From NCBI GenBank assembly GCA_017893485.1, contig CM030364.1, forward strand, positions 45,808,754 to 45,872,753: a DNA stretch of 64,000 bases. Reading direction: 5' to 3'. The notes below the pieces were generated by a model that was not told the origin of the DNA, did no database searches, and was given only the letters and a program-made list of their open reading frames with translations. Source of the stretch: Hemerocallis citrina (Eukaryota; Streptophyta; Magnoliopsida; Asparagales; Asphodelaceae). Both the position numbers and the translations under genes were made by a program. Numbering within the stretch: position 1 is the stretch's first letter; each line of letters opens with the position of its first letter. Shown piece after piece: positions 1-11,874 of the stretch.

Positions 1-945
1 TGGAGAAGGACATAATAGGTGCACCCAAAGGTACGGAGCATACTGTAGTCCGATGGTGAGAGAAGAAGAGTCTCATAAAGTGATGTGCTAGATAGGGTAG
101 AGGAGGGAGTGATGTTAATGAGACTGACTGACATCATGAAAGCTTCAGCCCAGAATGAACAAGGTTCGGAAGAGGAAAGTAGAAGAGCGTGATCTGTCTC
201 AAGGATGTGACAATGCTTGCGTTCAGCTACACAATTCTACTCAGGTGTGTGAGGGCATGATTACTGAAAGAGCGTACCTTGAGATTGAATGATCGATCTC
301 ATAGCAGTGGAAGTGTACTCACGAGCACCGTCTGAGCAAAAGGTTTTGATACGCACACCAAACTGAGTGTGAAACATGTTCGTAAAGAACTGGTAAATGT
401 CAGATATCTCAGAGCATTGGCACATAAGAAATACCCATGTGTATCTAGTAAAGTCATCGATGAAACTAACATAATAGAGATAACTTTTATGAGAAGGTGT
501 AGGAGATGGTCCCTATATGTCAGAGTGTATAAGTTGAAAAAATGGGTGGTTTGGGAAGTGATCTTGTTATTAAAAATGAATGCTATGTGTTTGGCCAAAT
601 GACAACCCTGACAATCAGACAAATGAGTAACAAAAGAGGACGAAGGGCACCACTACGGGCTAAAGTCATGAGTCAAGACTCGCTAATATGTCCTAATTTT
701 TTGTGCCATAGATCAACATCAGAGAACACAGTACCAGCAAAATGAGGATGAGATTTATGTGCGTGAAGAAAATCTAGATGATATAGACGACTATGTCGAC
801 TAGCACGCCCAAATTCATGACCAGTGTGTGAGTTGGTAATAGAAAAACCTAAAGAATCAAATGTAATGACAAGACCACTATAGCAAAACACACTAACGGA
901 AATAAGCTTCATGGATAAATGAAGAGCATAAAGAACATAAGGCAA
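1..945 (-). pseudogene. copia integrase fragment (GAG-pre-integrase plus integrase core)
   Basis: Minus-strand frames give the GAG-pre-integrase motif HKLGHISES, the zinc-binding CQGCHLAKH, and integrase core motifs such as HSDIWGP, FIDDFTRYTWVF and a second-aspartate motif SDGAREY. The 1-220 part, seen only in this copy, continues into the downstream integrase region (FWAEAF-like and FGCTYYVLL-like strings). Frameshifts move the reading between frames, so no functional protein is made. The family role is cutting and joining element cDNA into the chromosome. Confidence 0.8.
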
Positions 946-1503
946 TGTGAGAGTAGGAAAGCTAATAGATCATGAGTGTGTAGTGAGAAATTGTGAGCCA
1001 TCGGCAGTGTGTAGGGATGAAGATTGAGAGGGAAGTGCAGTGCTGGTGGTGAGCAGTATATAATTACTAGTAAGATAATGTAACGCACCAGATTCTAAAA
1101 TCTATGAAAAATTCATACCAGGAGTAACATATAGTGTAAGGCCAGAGGGGCCAGTAGCGACAGACCGATCCAAGAGCTAGAGTTCCAGTTGAGCGAGGCG
1201 ATACTAAAGATTTGCTCAATCAACAAGAGTTGGCAAGGCTTAAGTAACGATCATAACCGAGGATGTAAGGAAAGAAGTATTGCAAGGAGGAATGAGATTG
1301 GTGCTGCTGTGGCAGAGATCGAAATAAGGTCATAAATGCTGTTGGTGTCGGGATCGGGATAGGGAGCTGGTGGTGCTATTGGTTGTGGAAGAAGAGGCAG
1401 TGAAGGTTTAGGTTATGATGCTGGGAGGAGGAGGGAGGAGTCCGGAATCAAGATGATGGCGACGTTGAATTTGTCTGAAGCTGGGTGGAGATCGGGATGT
1501 GAA

Positions 1504-2260
1504 CTTTTATTTTTTGAACATTTTTTTAATGACGACGAATAGCAGCAAAAGCCGACGACGGCAACAGCGATGACAATAACAGTAGAGAGAGGAAGAGTTA
1601 GGTCAGGGTGGGGTTAGAGTTAGATGAGGGTTTTGGATTTAGGTGTGGAATTCATTTTTTTTTTCTTTTCTTTTTTTTAGGAAACTAAAAACGGGTCGGA
1701 TAATAGGGTTTCGGGTAGGTTTTTGAAATCGAGTCGGGTTGGATTGTGAATTTAGATATTTGGGTTTAGATTGGGGAGAACAAATTAGGGTTAGGTTTTT
1801 GGGTTGATGACGGCTAAGGGGTGAGGGGCGGCTAGGCATCGGAGGAGGTGCAACTAGGTGATGCAGTTAGGGAGTACTTTTATTTTTTGAACGTTGTTTT
1901 AATGAAGACAAATAGCGGTGAAAGGCGACGACGACGACAGCGACGACAACAACAGTAGAGCAAGGAAGGGTTAGGTCAGGGTAGGGTTAGAGTTAGATGA
2001 GGGTTTTGGATTTGGGTGTAGGTTTTGGGTGTGGAATTCGGTTTTTTTTTCTTTTCTTTTTTTTAGGAAGCTGAAAACGGGTCGGATAATAGGGTTTCAG
2101 GTAAGTTTTTGAAATCGGGTCGGGTCAGATTGTCAATTTGGATATTTGGGTTTAGATTAGGAAGAAAAAATTAGGGTTAGGTTTTTGGGTTGATGGCGGC
2201 AAAGGGGTGAGGGGCGGCTAGGCAGCGGAGGAGGTGCGGCTACGGTGATGCGATTAGGGA
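1504..2260. repeat. ~370-bp tandem duplication inside copia copy A
   Basis: Two successive blocks (about 1504-1873 and 1874-2260) carry the same order of landmarks: TTTTATTTTTTGAAC, a CGACGACG-rich stretch, a pyrimidine tract, GGGTCGGATAATAGGG, and GCGGCTAAGGGGTG-like ends. Copy B has the block once (about 21934-22310). The duplication therefore happened in copy A after the two segments separated. Confidence 0.75.
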
Positions 2261-2613
2261 GTAGTGTTCGAGATGGGTGTTGTTGTCGAGTTAGGTGCTG
2301 TCGATGATGAAGGTCTGGTGTTGATGTCGGGTGTTAATGGAAGTCGGTGGTGTTTAGGATGGAAGGGGAGTAGGTGGTCATGAGGTTTGCAGCAGTGGTG
2401 GTGCCGAGATGAGTTGATGTTGCTGCCGACGGGGTCTGGATGAGTTGATGCTACTACGGTTGTTAATGTTGCTGTTGCAGAAGACAATGAAGAGAACGTT
2501 GCTGCAGTTGCTGTTGTTGGTAGTCATCGGAGTGTAGAAGGGAGAAATTTGTGTAATTAAGATTAGGGATTGGTGAGGGAGGAAAACAAATTAGGGTTAG
2601 TGCTCTAATACCA

Positions 2614-2755
2614 TGTTAAGGTTAATAGAGAGATTGAGAAATATTATTGGATTGATTATAACTGAGTACAATGTCTCCTATATATAGGAGGGAACAAAAT
2701 ACTAAACTGATGCATAATCCGATATGGGACTAAATACATATTACTATATCTAACA
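2614..2755 (-). repeat. 5' LTR of copia family 1, copy A
   Basis: A 142-bp unit that begins TGTTAGATATAG and ends CTTAACA on the minus strand, with the TG...CA ends of LTRs. It is repeated at 22656-22797. A TATATATA-like core lies inside. A primer site follows directly at 2602-2613 (TGGTATTAGAGC on the minus strand; copy B has the perfect initiator-Met form TGGTATCAGAGC). Confidence 0.85.
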
Positions 2756-3356
2756 GGGATTAAATACTTCTGACCAATCATTATCTCATCTAGTCACAAA
2801 GCTACTGAGATCACAAATATCAGAATCTATTGACTCAAAAGTTGTGTACTCATAGAGACCATACTAAATAGTTTTTTACTGATCATAATCAAAGCACAAA
2901 CTTCACATTTTCATATTTTATTGATGTGTCATTTAGCAAAGTTATGAATTTTAACAAGAGCAAACAATTTAATATATATAGTTCACATCTCCTAGCCTAT
3001 TATATTATGTTCAAGGACTACACAAATTGGAACTACCATTATCAATTACTTCGTTTGTTTAACTCAACTTACACATGCTATTGACTATATAGGTACATTA
3101 TAAAATAATAATAATATGAGTTAATACAAAATTACTCTACTACATTTCACAAGTGCTCAAAAATTTTGAGTGAAGAGTTCATTCCTTTATTCGTTCTTCA
3201 TCATCTACGAAATGCTAAACGAGCTAATGACAAATATATTATAATTCAACTTTGCACAATACAATGAACGAGAAAGGACACAACGTAACTAATTGAGCCG
3301 CATCCTCCATTACAGGATGCTCCCACCTAAGTTACAGACATTTGTTACATATCTTA
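2756..3356. other. AT-rich spacer, no gene recognised
   Basis: This stretch between the copia LTR and the TRIM is duplicated at 22798-23425 with small indels. Neither strand has a credible coding frame. It carries a short inverted repeat near 3302-3320 (CATCCTCC...GGATGC). It may be host sequence or old transposon interior; nothing in it decides. Confidence 0.5.
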
Positions 3357-4202
3357 TGTAACACCCTATAATTTCTAAAGGCATATACAGTGGTATAATA
3401 TGTAGTATATATATATAATATATAATGTTGATGGCAAAAGTTGTAATTAGAGTGAAAATGGGGTGGGGGGCACGATTGAGAAACGACACCTAGGGTGCTG
3501 AGGCCCACCAGGTTCAGAGGGGGCAGACTGCTGTGCCACTGTCTTTGTGTATGTGCCATGTGGCACAGGGGGCCCACGGGTCTTCAGGTCAACACACAAG
3601 AGAGAAGGATAAAAACAGCGGAGAGGTAAGTTATAATAGTCCCACATCGGGAAATACACAAGAATAAATAACTATAAATATAATAGCCTATGATCAAGAG
3701 TCACTAATCTGGTTAACCACCATTTGAGAGGCAGCCTGTGGTGGACAGTTGTACTATACTATAAATAATTTGTCTGATAAATTGTAAAAATTATCTAAGC
3801 AGGAGCAGGGGCAAAGGCATTACAAATGGTATCAGAGTCGACTTTTAACACCGAGTGTGGGACATGTCTATATAGTCGGGCGGTGGATTTCGGGACTGTG
3901 GTAAGCCCTCAATTAAATCCGGGACTATGATTGATCGGGTGGTGGATTCCGGGATCATGATTAGTCTGGCGGAAAGGAGGGCAGCTCAATTAAAGTCCGG
4001 GATTATGATTGATCGGACGGTGGATTTCGGGATCAGGATTAATCGAGTGGATAGAAGAGCAGATACTCTACATCGGCTAGAAAGTAGATCCTGCACTAGA
4101 TTGTGTATGCCCCGTGCTCAGCGAGGACGCTGATTTCTGAAGGGGGGTGTATGTAACACCCCGTAATTTCTAAAGGCATATATATTGGTATAATATGCAG
4201 TA

Positions 4203-5973
4203 TTTATATAATAAAACACAAAGAAAGCTATCAAGTGGCTCTCCTTCAATCCCCCCAAAATCAAAGGCCCGGATCTAAACTCACAAAACACATTTTCACC
4301 CCCAAAAGTTTCTCCCAAAACTCCAATTCAAATTCCCCACCCAAAACAACTCCTTTATTTATTTAATTATTTTCTCTCTCTCTCTCTTCTATTCAAATAA
4401 TTAAGAAAATAAAAATCAAAAAAAATTTAAATAAACTAAAAAACTAAAAAAAATTAAAAAATTAAGAACTTTAAAAATTATTCAAAAAAAATCAAACAAT
4501 TCAAAAACTTATAAAAAAATTTAAAAAAAATTAAAAAATAAAAAAATAATTTCTTTAATATTTAAAATTTTGAAATGTTAATAAAATTTAAATTTTTTGG
4601 AATTTTTTATAATTTTAAAATTTTTGAAAATTTTGAAATTTTTTGAAATTTTTGAAATTTTTAAAAATTTTGAAAATAAAAAAAAATTTAAAATTTAAAA
4701 TTTTAAAATATTTAAATTTAGAAATTTAGAAATTTCAAAAATCTCAAAGCAAATCCAAATCCAAATCCAATGTCGAACCCCAATCAAGAAGTCGTCGCCG
4801 ATATCTGATCCGCTGCTGATTCCGTATCGGTGACTCCCCTCCACCAAATCGAGGGCGAATATCAAGCGACTCCGTATCGACAACTTCTCTCCACCGAATC
4901 GAGTGCCCATATATGCGATGCGACGAATCTAATTTCATCTCATTAACCGAATTCTCATTCTAATTTTTAATTTTTTTTGTGCAGAGGATTACTCAGTTTT
5001 TTGCTAACTCGAATTTTGTGTGTACATAGTATTTAAGTTCAGAAAGGTATGATTGTTTTATTTTTTGGTTTAAAAAAATTTAATTTGGTGATTTATTTGA
5101 TGAGTTTTTTATTGGTTTTGATTTAAGGTGTACGCAAGTGAGAGATGGATTATTTGGTGGCCTCAATTTGGGCTTCCAAACCATAGCAGGACCGGTAAGC
5201 TGACTAGCAACCTAAAATAACTTGGCAAATATGCAACATTAAATTCTTTACTACAAGAGAAAATACTATCGTGAAGTGTTCCCTTCACTGCTTATTAGAA
5301 ACCATAGATAATATAACATATAAAATCTTTTAGTGTGTGTTTGGATAAATATGATTGGGATGACTGGAGTTTACCAGTGAACTGTGCAAACTCTCCACTC
5401 AAGAAAGACAGCTAAAGTAAATTTGTTATTTATCCATTATGATTTTTTTTTATATAGGTGCAATGGGGAGACAAAGTGGAGATAAAAGAAATGATTAGCT
5501 TGGATTAGAGTTTTGAAAACTTCATGTATTTCATTTTGGTTAAAATAATAATAAGAGGTATTTCAATTGCAAACTGAATCTTAGACAAACAAATGTTTAT
5601 TGTAGATACCTTCAGACCTGCACTTGAGTTACCATTGTATTTAGACATGCTCATAGTGGTTATGGAATTAGAGTAAGCTCCATAAAACCTATATGATAAT
5701 GTCCTTGCATAACTATTACAAGCATCTAAAATTGATGTTGAAGTTATAAAAAACTTTATGCAGTGTTTCTAACAAACTATATGCATTCCAGGTAAATTCA
5801 AGCTAATGATCAAAAAGGCGATGGTTGAGCTTGAAGATAGATATACTGCTTTCTCATATAATATGTTTGCTACTTCACTTAATTTGCTGGACCTCCAAAA
5901 CTATTTTATATAATCAAACTAGTTGCACCGTTCCGAAAACGTGCCGTAGGCATGTGTCAATGGGCAAACCTAG
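4203..5973 (+). mobile_element. Non-autonomous Helitron in TRIM LTR2 (Helitron A)
   Basis: The 5' end matches two other copies in the window (TATATAATAAAACACAAAG after an initial TC, here TT). The 3' end has the diagnostic hairpin GTGCCGTAGGCAT followed 16 nt later by the terminal CTAG. It interrupts an LTR at a T/A-rich site; the uninterrupted LTR at 3357-3824 shows the empty state. Inside are a CT microsatellite, a long A/T-only tract (4370-4745) and a gene-like fragment with a small exon. No Rep/helicase is present. Confidence 0.85.
5128..5194 (+). pseudogene. Possible captured host exon inside Helitron A
   Basis: A 67-bp segment is bounded by an acceptor-like TTTAAG and a donor-like GTAAGC. 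The same segment with the same borders is in Helitron C (32215-32281, minus strand), where one frame reads CKQVRDRLFGCLNLGFQ. Upstream, both Helitrons share a gene-leader-like stretch ending in a further TGTGCAG acceptor-like site. Plant Helitrons often carry host gene pieces. The parent gene is not recognised. Confidence 0.4.
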
Positions 5974-6402
5974 TAGATATAAAATATTAATGTTTATGGC
6001 AAAATTTGTAATTATAGTGAAAATTGGGGGGGGGGGGGGGGGGGCGATTGAGAAATGACAGCCAGGCTGCTGTTGTTGCCCGTTGACATCATGATGACAT
6101 CAGCAGGGCCCACCGAGTTCAGAGGGGGCAGACTGTCGTGCCACCGTCTCTGTGTGTGTGCCACATAACACAGGGGGGCCACGGGTCTTCAGGTGTACAC
6201 ACACGAAAGAAGGATAAAAACAGTGGTGAGGTAAGTCATAATAGTCCAACATCGGAAAATACACGAGAATAAATAACTATAAATATAATAGCCTATGATC
6301 AAGAGTCACCAATCCAGTTAACCACCTTTTCAGAGGCAGCTTGTGGTGGGTAGTTGCACTATACTATAAACAATTTTTTTGATTAATTGTAAAAATTATC
6401 CG

Positions 6403-7682
6403 AGCATGTGATCAGTCCCACAAAGCATCACAAATCGTTTAATCTAAGTTGGGATAGTTCATTCATCACATGAAAATACTAATAGAAATTAAAGTTGATC
6501 ATACCAACACTTCAAGTTAGAAGTGTTTTCCAAGTTCGATGGAAATGCCTATGTAGTGCAGACTTATTCTACCTTGATGCAAATTCATCGTCTCCAATAA
6601 ACACAATTTGCAAGTAACTTTGAAGTTCTTACATTCATCAAATTGTTAAAGATTAGCCAATTAAACGAATTGTTATCACTATTTAATTCTAACAGCAATT
6701 TAATTAAAGATACAAATTTATTGTCAAAAGCTATAATTTAATTTATCAAAATAAATATTTGATCCTTAGCACATAGCCAAAACAGTTATTCAATCTTGCA
6801 TCTAATTAAACAATGGTTAATGCGGTTTTGAACTTTAGTACTTAGCAACAAATTCAAACAAACAGTTAACCAACAATTAAAATTATAGGTATGAAGAACA
6901 TGTTTTCTTCATATTTGAATCCATCCAAACAATATCCCCACTTTTCGCACCATCTCCAGGAATTGCGTGCACATCTCATATTGTGCTTTCATCTTCCGAC
7001 TGTTAAAATCATAACCGCTAAATCCCTCTAGGTTAGGAATCTCGTAAGGACGATTATGTTTTTCCATCTCAAAGGAATAAACAAAAAATTCCAAAAAATA
7101 TAGGGTTTATTCTGAATAATTACTGCTCATGTAATTTTAGAGAAATGTGAGAGGTTTTCCTGTAAAACTGTTATAAAACAATAATACAGAAATTTAATTT
7201 AATAAATTGGCACAAATCATAATGTTTAGAGTGGACCAAATCTTGATGAAGATCAAGAAGTGTTCGATTTGATACAGCAGCGCAAGAAATCCTATCCTAG
7301 TCATAAACACGAAACAGCAACCCCACAATCAATTGGAACAAAGGATTTGGATTGGATCTAATTCAGCGCAGCAGATCCTGTTTTTAGGCCCAAACACGAA
7401 ACATCAACTCCACGGCCAATAAGAGCAAAGGGTTTGGATCGGATCTGAACAAGGCAGTGCTACAGCGATCCCCTCCTGTCCCCGAATACGAAACACCAAA
7501 AAACCACCAATAGAAAAATCAGATCTAATATGATCCCGAACCCGATCACACACAGTGATAAGGAAGAGGGGAAGGGGGGTGTAGTGGGTGCAATGGCTGG
7601 CGGTGGCGACGAATTCTGGCGAAAGATCACTTTGACGATCTCTCTCTTAATCTCAAAATTATGAAGATTAATATCTCAATAT
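6403..7682 (-). pseudogene. Degenerate segment with a short conserved reading frame
   Basis: AT-rich stretch joined on its right to a 282-bp LTR. On the minus strand a 52-codon frame (7067-6909) reads MEKHNRPYEIPNLEGF and continues with RKMKAQYEM. The copy B version (26268-26110) keeps it open with only replacement changes. The 'pick a target and measure it' style (IP-L-G-Y-D) faintly recalls the start of copia gag proteins, which would suit its place just 3' of an LTR, but this is weak. No TGGTATC primer site follows the LTR, so assignment to an element is uncertain. Confidence 0.35.
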
Positions 7683-7964
7683 TGTTGAATAATAATGAGA
7701 ATAAGAACAAAGAGAAAATAGGTTTAGGGTTTAATATCTATACTGCTTGAGATATTATACTTGATTATCAGGATTGAAATAATCTCGGGCACTAACAGAA
7801 GATCAGTATATATGGGATAAGACTAGATTTTGGGCACTGGGCTTTATGCTCACTCAACCCTGCCCAATAACTAACAGATAGCACGTGCAAATATGTGTTG
7901 CCTCATACAATATTATACACAATAATATTCTGTTTATAATGAGAATATACCTATATATCCAACA
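7683..7964 (-). repeat. LTR of copia family 2, copy A
   Basis: A 282-bp unit starting TGTTGGATATAT and ending TTATTCAACA on the minus strand. It matches 26880-27161 (the duplicated locus) and 18379-18659, where a polypurine tract and copia reverse transcriptase/RNase H remnants adjoin it and establish its identity. Here it is solo or the 5' LTR of a decayed element. No clear TSD is visible. Confidence 0.75.
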
Positions 7965-8507
7965 GAGATGATCGACTGATTTGTATGACACATGATTATC
8001 AAAAAGCAATACTCATTTAAAGAGCTTTGTAAGCACAATTGTACCAAGCAAATTTCAGGCACTAGCCCTACCCTTTTAGAAGAGAGCCGGGCCGGGGGGC
8101 ATGGGTTAGGGACCCCAAGGGCCATTATCATCCCTAACGGAGGAACAAATTATATCAAATGAAATTTTACTTTTTGGGGTGCAATGCAAATGTGGGAAAA
8201 TTTCCATTTCCCCCACTTGAGCAAATGTCAAAAGAGATTGACACTTTTTTTGTTGCAAAATTGACATGGGCCCCCACAACCAATTTTGAAAAAACGAATA
8301 TTAGAAATTGTAACTCATTAGAGCGACTCCCGTACCGAAAAATGGGCCAACCGAAGCACAAAGGTGGGCTCGGGATCGTCATATTTTATGGCGATGGAAA
8401 ATGGAACCACATACCACTCTACAAACAGCGGACCCTAGTTTCTTCTTTTGCAAACCCCCTAGCCCCCATCCCCCCCCCCCCCCCCCTCCCCCCCCCCCCC
8501 CCCTTCA

Positions 8508-8541
<34 letters not shown>

Positions 8542-8900
8542 GAAAATTTTGGAGAATAATTTTTCCGGGGGGTTTGTTTATTTTTTATTTTTAACTCCTC
8601 CCCCCCCAACACACACACACACACACTCAAACCTAAAAATTATGGAGAATAATTTTTCTGGGGGTTTTGTATTTTTTATTTTTAACTTCTTTTTAAGTTT
8701 GCTATTATAGACAATAATTATACCATTATTAGTTTTTCACCAAGATCTACAATATGAGACCAATATTGGATATCTTTCGATTCGTTTTAAATTTCAAAAT
8801 AATACTATGAATCAATAATTATATTAAAGAGAAACAAGAATTCATAAATATTCAATGGAAATTACAAAACATACTATTGAACTCCCCCGAATACAAATAA
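7965..8900. other. Duplicated GLP-locus flank with C-rich and CA-rich low complexity
   Basis: Bases 7965-8330 recur at 27162-27385 plus 30575-30780, and in a more diverged third copy at 37650-38060. This suggests old tandem units of the GLP locus. Bases 8469-8506 are almost pure C, followed by (CA)n at 8508-8540 and 8612-8627. The 183-codon frame crossing this stretch is repetitive proline and Thr-His runs and is not credited as a gene. Confidence 0.55.
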
Positions 8901-8907
8901 TCTCTAA

Positions 8908-9566
8908 GAGCATCTGTAGTCGTTTATGGTAAAATTATCCATATATGGATAAATAGAAATAAGATTTTCGATTCCGCTGCACTCGTCGAAAGCTATTTTA
9001 TAGCAATCTATAATATAATATTAAGAGACGGCACATGAAGTGCCGTCGGTGGGGAAAAAGTACAAAAAACCGGTCCCATTCGTCAGACGGCACATAAAGT
9101 GCCGTCCGTTAAACCAAAAAAAAAAAAAAAAAAAAATTTGCCATATGTCTAGGACGGCACATGAAGTTTTTATATAGGTTGGAGAACTGAAGTTTTTATA
9201 TAGGCACATTGAATTGAGAACTGTCAAAAGCCCCATAACTTGAGAAGGCTTTATATAGGCACATGAAGTTTTTTTTTTATTAAAACTCGACGGAGGGCAC
9301 ATCAAGTGCCGTCCGGGAAAATTGGCTTTTGGACAGACGGCACATCGAGTGCCGCCCGATGGGGTTTTTTATGGGTTTTTTAATTCCTTTTGTGGCGTTT
9401 AATAAATCGGATAAAATATAATTTTTCCAAACGGACGGCACTTCAAGTGCCGTCCGACGATACTGTAGCGATTTATAGATAATATCGATATATAGCAAAC
9501 GACTGCAGTTGCTTTTTAAACCAAATATCGATATTATCGATATATAGCAAACGACTGCAGATGCTC
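8908..9566. mobile_element. PIF/Harbinger-type MITE, 659 bp, TSD TAA
   Basis: The ends are inverted repeats (GAGCATCTGTAGTCGTTT against GAGCATCTGCAGTCGTTT). TAA flanks both sides (8905-8907, 9567-9569), and the other segment copy (about 31172-31182) shows the uninterrupted target TCTCTAATATTTT. A 3-bp TAA duplication is the hallmark of PIF/Harbinger insertions. There is no transposase. The inside is dominated by iterated short palindromes. Confidence 0.75.
9012..9462. repeat. Six iterated GGCAC...GTGCC palindromes
   Basis: Copies of an imperfect ~21-bp palindrome with arms ACGGCAC and GTGCCGT around a WTSAA-like centre lie near 9016, 9085, 9152 (right arm lost), 9292, 9338 and 9434. Spacing is irregular (about 45-140 bp). 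Each could fold into a hairpin. Between copies lie poly(A), poly(T) and TTTTTATATAGG repeats. Confidence 0.75.
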
Positions 9567-10495
9567 TAATATCTTAATGGGAGAGTTGGGGTTGTCATTT
9601 GTAGACAACCTATAAATTGTAGACATTGATTCAACCATCTAATCTCAACCATTCATTTTTAAGTTGGAGTTATATTAACCATTCATTTACTCAACTGTTG
9701 TTAGTTACTATAATACCCTCAAAAGTTCAAATTTATTTACGACATAATTATTTACAAAAGTGTCACTCATATAAAATAAAAGTTTGTGCCACTAGGGGTA
9801 ATTTGTAAAGAGTACGTGATGAGTAAAGGGAGGTCTCAGGTTCGAGGCCAGATTACGTCTTATTATTTACTATATAAAAAATAATAATTAAAACGTGCAT
9901 CGCACGTGCAGATTACTATCTAATATATAATAATCTACTATTTTAATGGGAGAGTTGGGTTTTGTAACCGAACAAACCCTAACTTTGTAACCAAACAAAT
10001 CCGTGCAATACACGTCCAAACTATATCCAACAAATATAAACGTGCACCGCATGTATAGCCCAAATCAAAACATTTAAATATAAATTATTTCTTTTCTTAT
10101 ACAATATATATTCATTTAATTTGATGAATATACTTTTTTAAACGTGCATCGCACGTACATTATACTCGTAACATTATAATGAGAGAGTTGGGGTTGTCAT
10201 TTGTAGACATTCAACCATCTAATCTTAACCATTCATTTTTTAAGTGGGAGTTATATTAACCATTCATTTACTCAACTATTGTTGGTTACCATAATACCCT
10301 CAAAGTTCAAATTTATTTACAACATAATTACTTACGAAAGTGTCACTCATATAAAATAAAAGTTTGTGCCATTAGGGGTAATTTGCAAAGAGTATGTATC
10401 AGTAAATGGAGGAGACCGGCTTACATCTTATTATTTACTTTATAATTTTTTTTAAAAAAATAATTAGAATGTGCATTGCACATGCAAGTTCCTAG

Positions 10496-11874
10496 TTCTA
10501 ATAATTTGGGTGGTCATTGTTTTTCCCGAGAAAATGGGTCAAACTATTGAACTCCCCCGAATAGAAAGTGAGATCTGAATCACCTAAGAAAACCTGAAAA
10601 TAGCCAGTTGTCTTGTTGTTGGGATTCACGAGCCTCTCTCCCGAATCTCATGTGTGGGAACGGCACAATGCTAGTACATCAGGTGTTTAATTGATAATAT
10701 TTTTGTAATTTGCATAAGGTGGTACTCTTTTTCTTACGGGTTTTTAACGAGGCCACCAATAATTGTTCAATATCATATTCATCAACTTCATTAAACATCT
10801 CAACACTCAACACCGCTTAAACTTCTTGATTTATCAAGAATGAAATTTGATCATGGCTTACCGAACAATATATCTTCATACAATGTTCTCTTTTACCTTC
10901 TATTCTCCTCAACATCTTCTGTCTGGTGCACAATATGAACCCTTCCTTGATTGCCTCTTTTACAATTGTAACATTCAGCATACAATTCTCACCTTTCCAA
11001 ATTCGACTTTTTTCATTTCGTTTCTAAAATTCCCCCATCCAAAACCCGCGAACCATCTTGCCTGAAACCTGCAGACCCCTGCACATTATCTCTGCTACTC
11101 GTGAATCGCATGTCCAGTCGACTGTCCTTTGCTCTAAACAACAAGATATCCATATAAGGGTTCGCAGTGGGGGACACGACTACGAGGGTTCAGGTTCAGG
11201 TAGTGCATGACCCGTACCGATAGGACCCGATACCAGCTCTACTAACTACACTTGCAGATTTGTTTGCTTTTACTCTGATGCAACGACGACAAAAATAGTT
11301 TTTATTTATTTTTTTATTTTTAATTTATTTGTAAATGTGTTCATGCATGATTTCCTCCTGAAGTCGGTTGCGTACACCTTGAAACACATGAGGATGAGAC
11401 CTCTGAACTATTTATCGAGTGCCAAGCAAACGACCAAGGTAATTAGTTGACACCTGGTTATCAAAGGACGAATATCATTCAAAGGCATTCGTAAGCAGAA
11501 TTACATCTAACAACATATATTCTCCTATATATATATGAATATTCTATCATCATTAGGTAAAGATTTCTTGGCAATTTTTTTTGGATAATTGAGTCTTCTT
11601 ATTTTATTTTTTTATTAAAGAAAGAGTCAATTTTTATTGTTGTTTAATGAACGTGAAGAATTTTTGCTGAGAAAAATGTATGGGAACCATAGTGAATCAA
11701 ATCATCTTTTTAAAGGGTGAACGAAGTACATAAGAGATTGGTTACCAAAACATTCAAACATGTGTGTTTTCTTATTTGAATCAAACAAATATTACATATA
11801 TAATCAAACAATACGTATATAATAATCAAACAATACATACATATACATAAATTAGTAAGTTACGGAATAGTTTT
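10496..11874. other. GLP downstream flank
   Basis: No gene seen. Nearly identical to 34188-35567. A 21-bp string (ACTATTGAACTCCCCCGAAT plus A) at about 10543 repeats one at 8875, on the far side of the Helitron row. The 72-codon frame at 10847-11065 is identical in both copies, but this says little because the whole block is under 1% diverged; no domain is visible. Bases 11240-11430 resemble 13540-13620, 14100-14190 and 18215-18350, pointing to older flank duplicates. Confidence 0.6.

Larger units (their letters stand above)
1..2755 (-). mobile_element. 5' part of a Ty1/copia element, family 1, copy A
   Basis: On the minus strand this reads LTR (2755-2614), primer binding site, a leader/gag-like stretch of low coding quality, then GAG-pre-integrase and integrase; the rest runs off the left edge. 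The order is that of a plant copia element. Bases 221-2755 recur at 20602-22797 with about 6% difference in a sampled 200 bp, so the element was inserted before the segmental duplication. Family 1 differs from the copia fragment at 18379-20377, whose LTR is twice as long. There is no complete reading frame, so it is inactive. Confidence 0.85.
3357..6402 (+). mobile_element. TRIM-like miniature LTR retrotransposon, copy A
   Basis: LTR1 is 3357-3824 (starts TGTAACACCC, ends ATTACA). It is followed by a Met-type primer site (TGGTATCAGAGT, 3827-3838), about 320 bp of non-coding interior built of repeated TGATCGGGCGGTGGATTCCG-like phrases, a purine tract (GAAGGGGGGTG) and LTR2 from 4152. LTR2 is split by a Helitron (4203-5973) and resumes to about 6402, where its last ~20 bp and some flank are deleted relative to copy B (23426-25439). 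With no coding capacity it would have depended on proteins from other elements. Confidence 0.85.
8901..10495 (+). mobile_element. Row of three small Helitron-like elements, copy A
   Basis: Three successive units start with a TC-plus-TTTTAATGGGAGAGTTGGG-type end. Each terminates near a short hairpin of the form ACGTGCATCGCACGT (about 9893, 10141) or GTGCATTGCAC (10471); the last ends in CTAG at 10492-10495. The same row lies at 31172-34187 in copy B. The first unit is split here by a Harbinger-type MITE, and in copy B by Helitron C. Unit borders inside the row are approximate. A pol III B-box-like AGGTTCGAGGCC occurs at 9838. Confidence 0.65.

Noticed and set aside
8159..8710. 183-codon proline- and His-Thr-rich frame
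   Set aside because: Runs through poly-C and (CA)n tracts; copy B breaks it and no domain is present.
10847..11065. 72-codon frame identical in both GLP copies (also 34539-34757)
   Set aside because: The whole block is under 1% diverged, so identity is no evidence of coding; no domain, no splice or promoter context.
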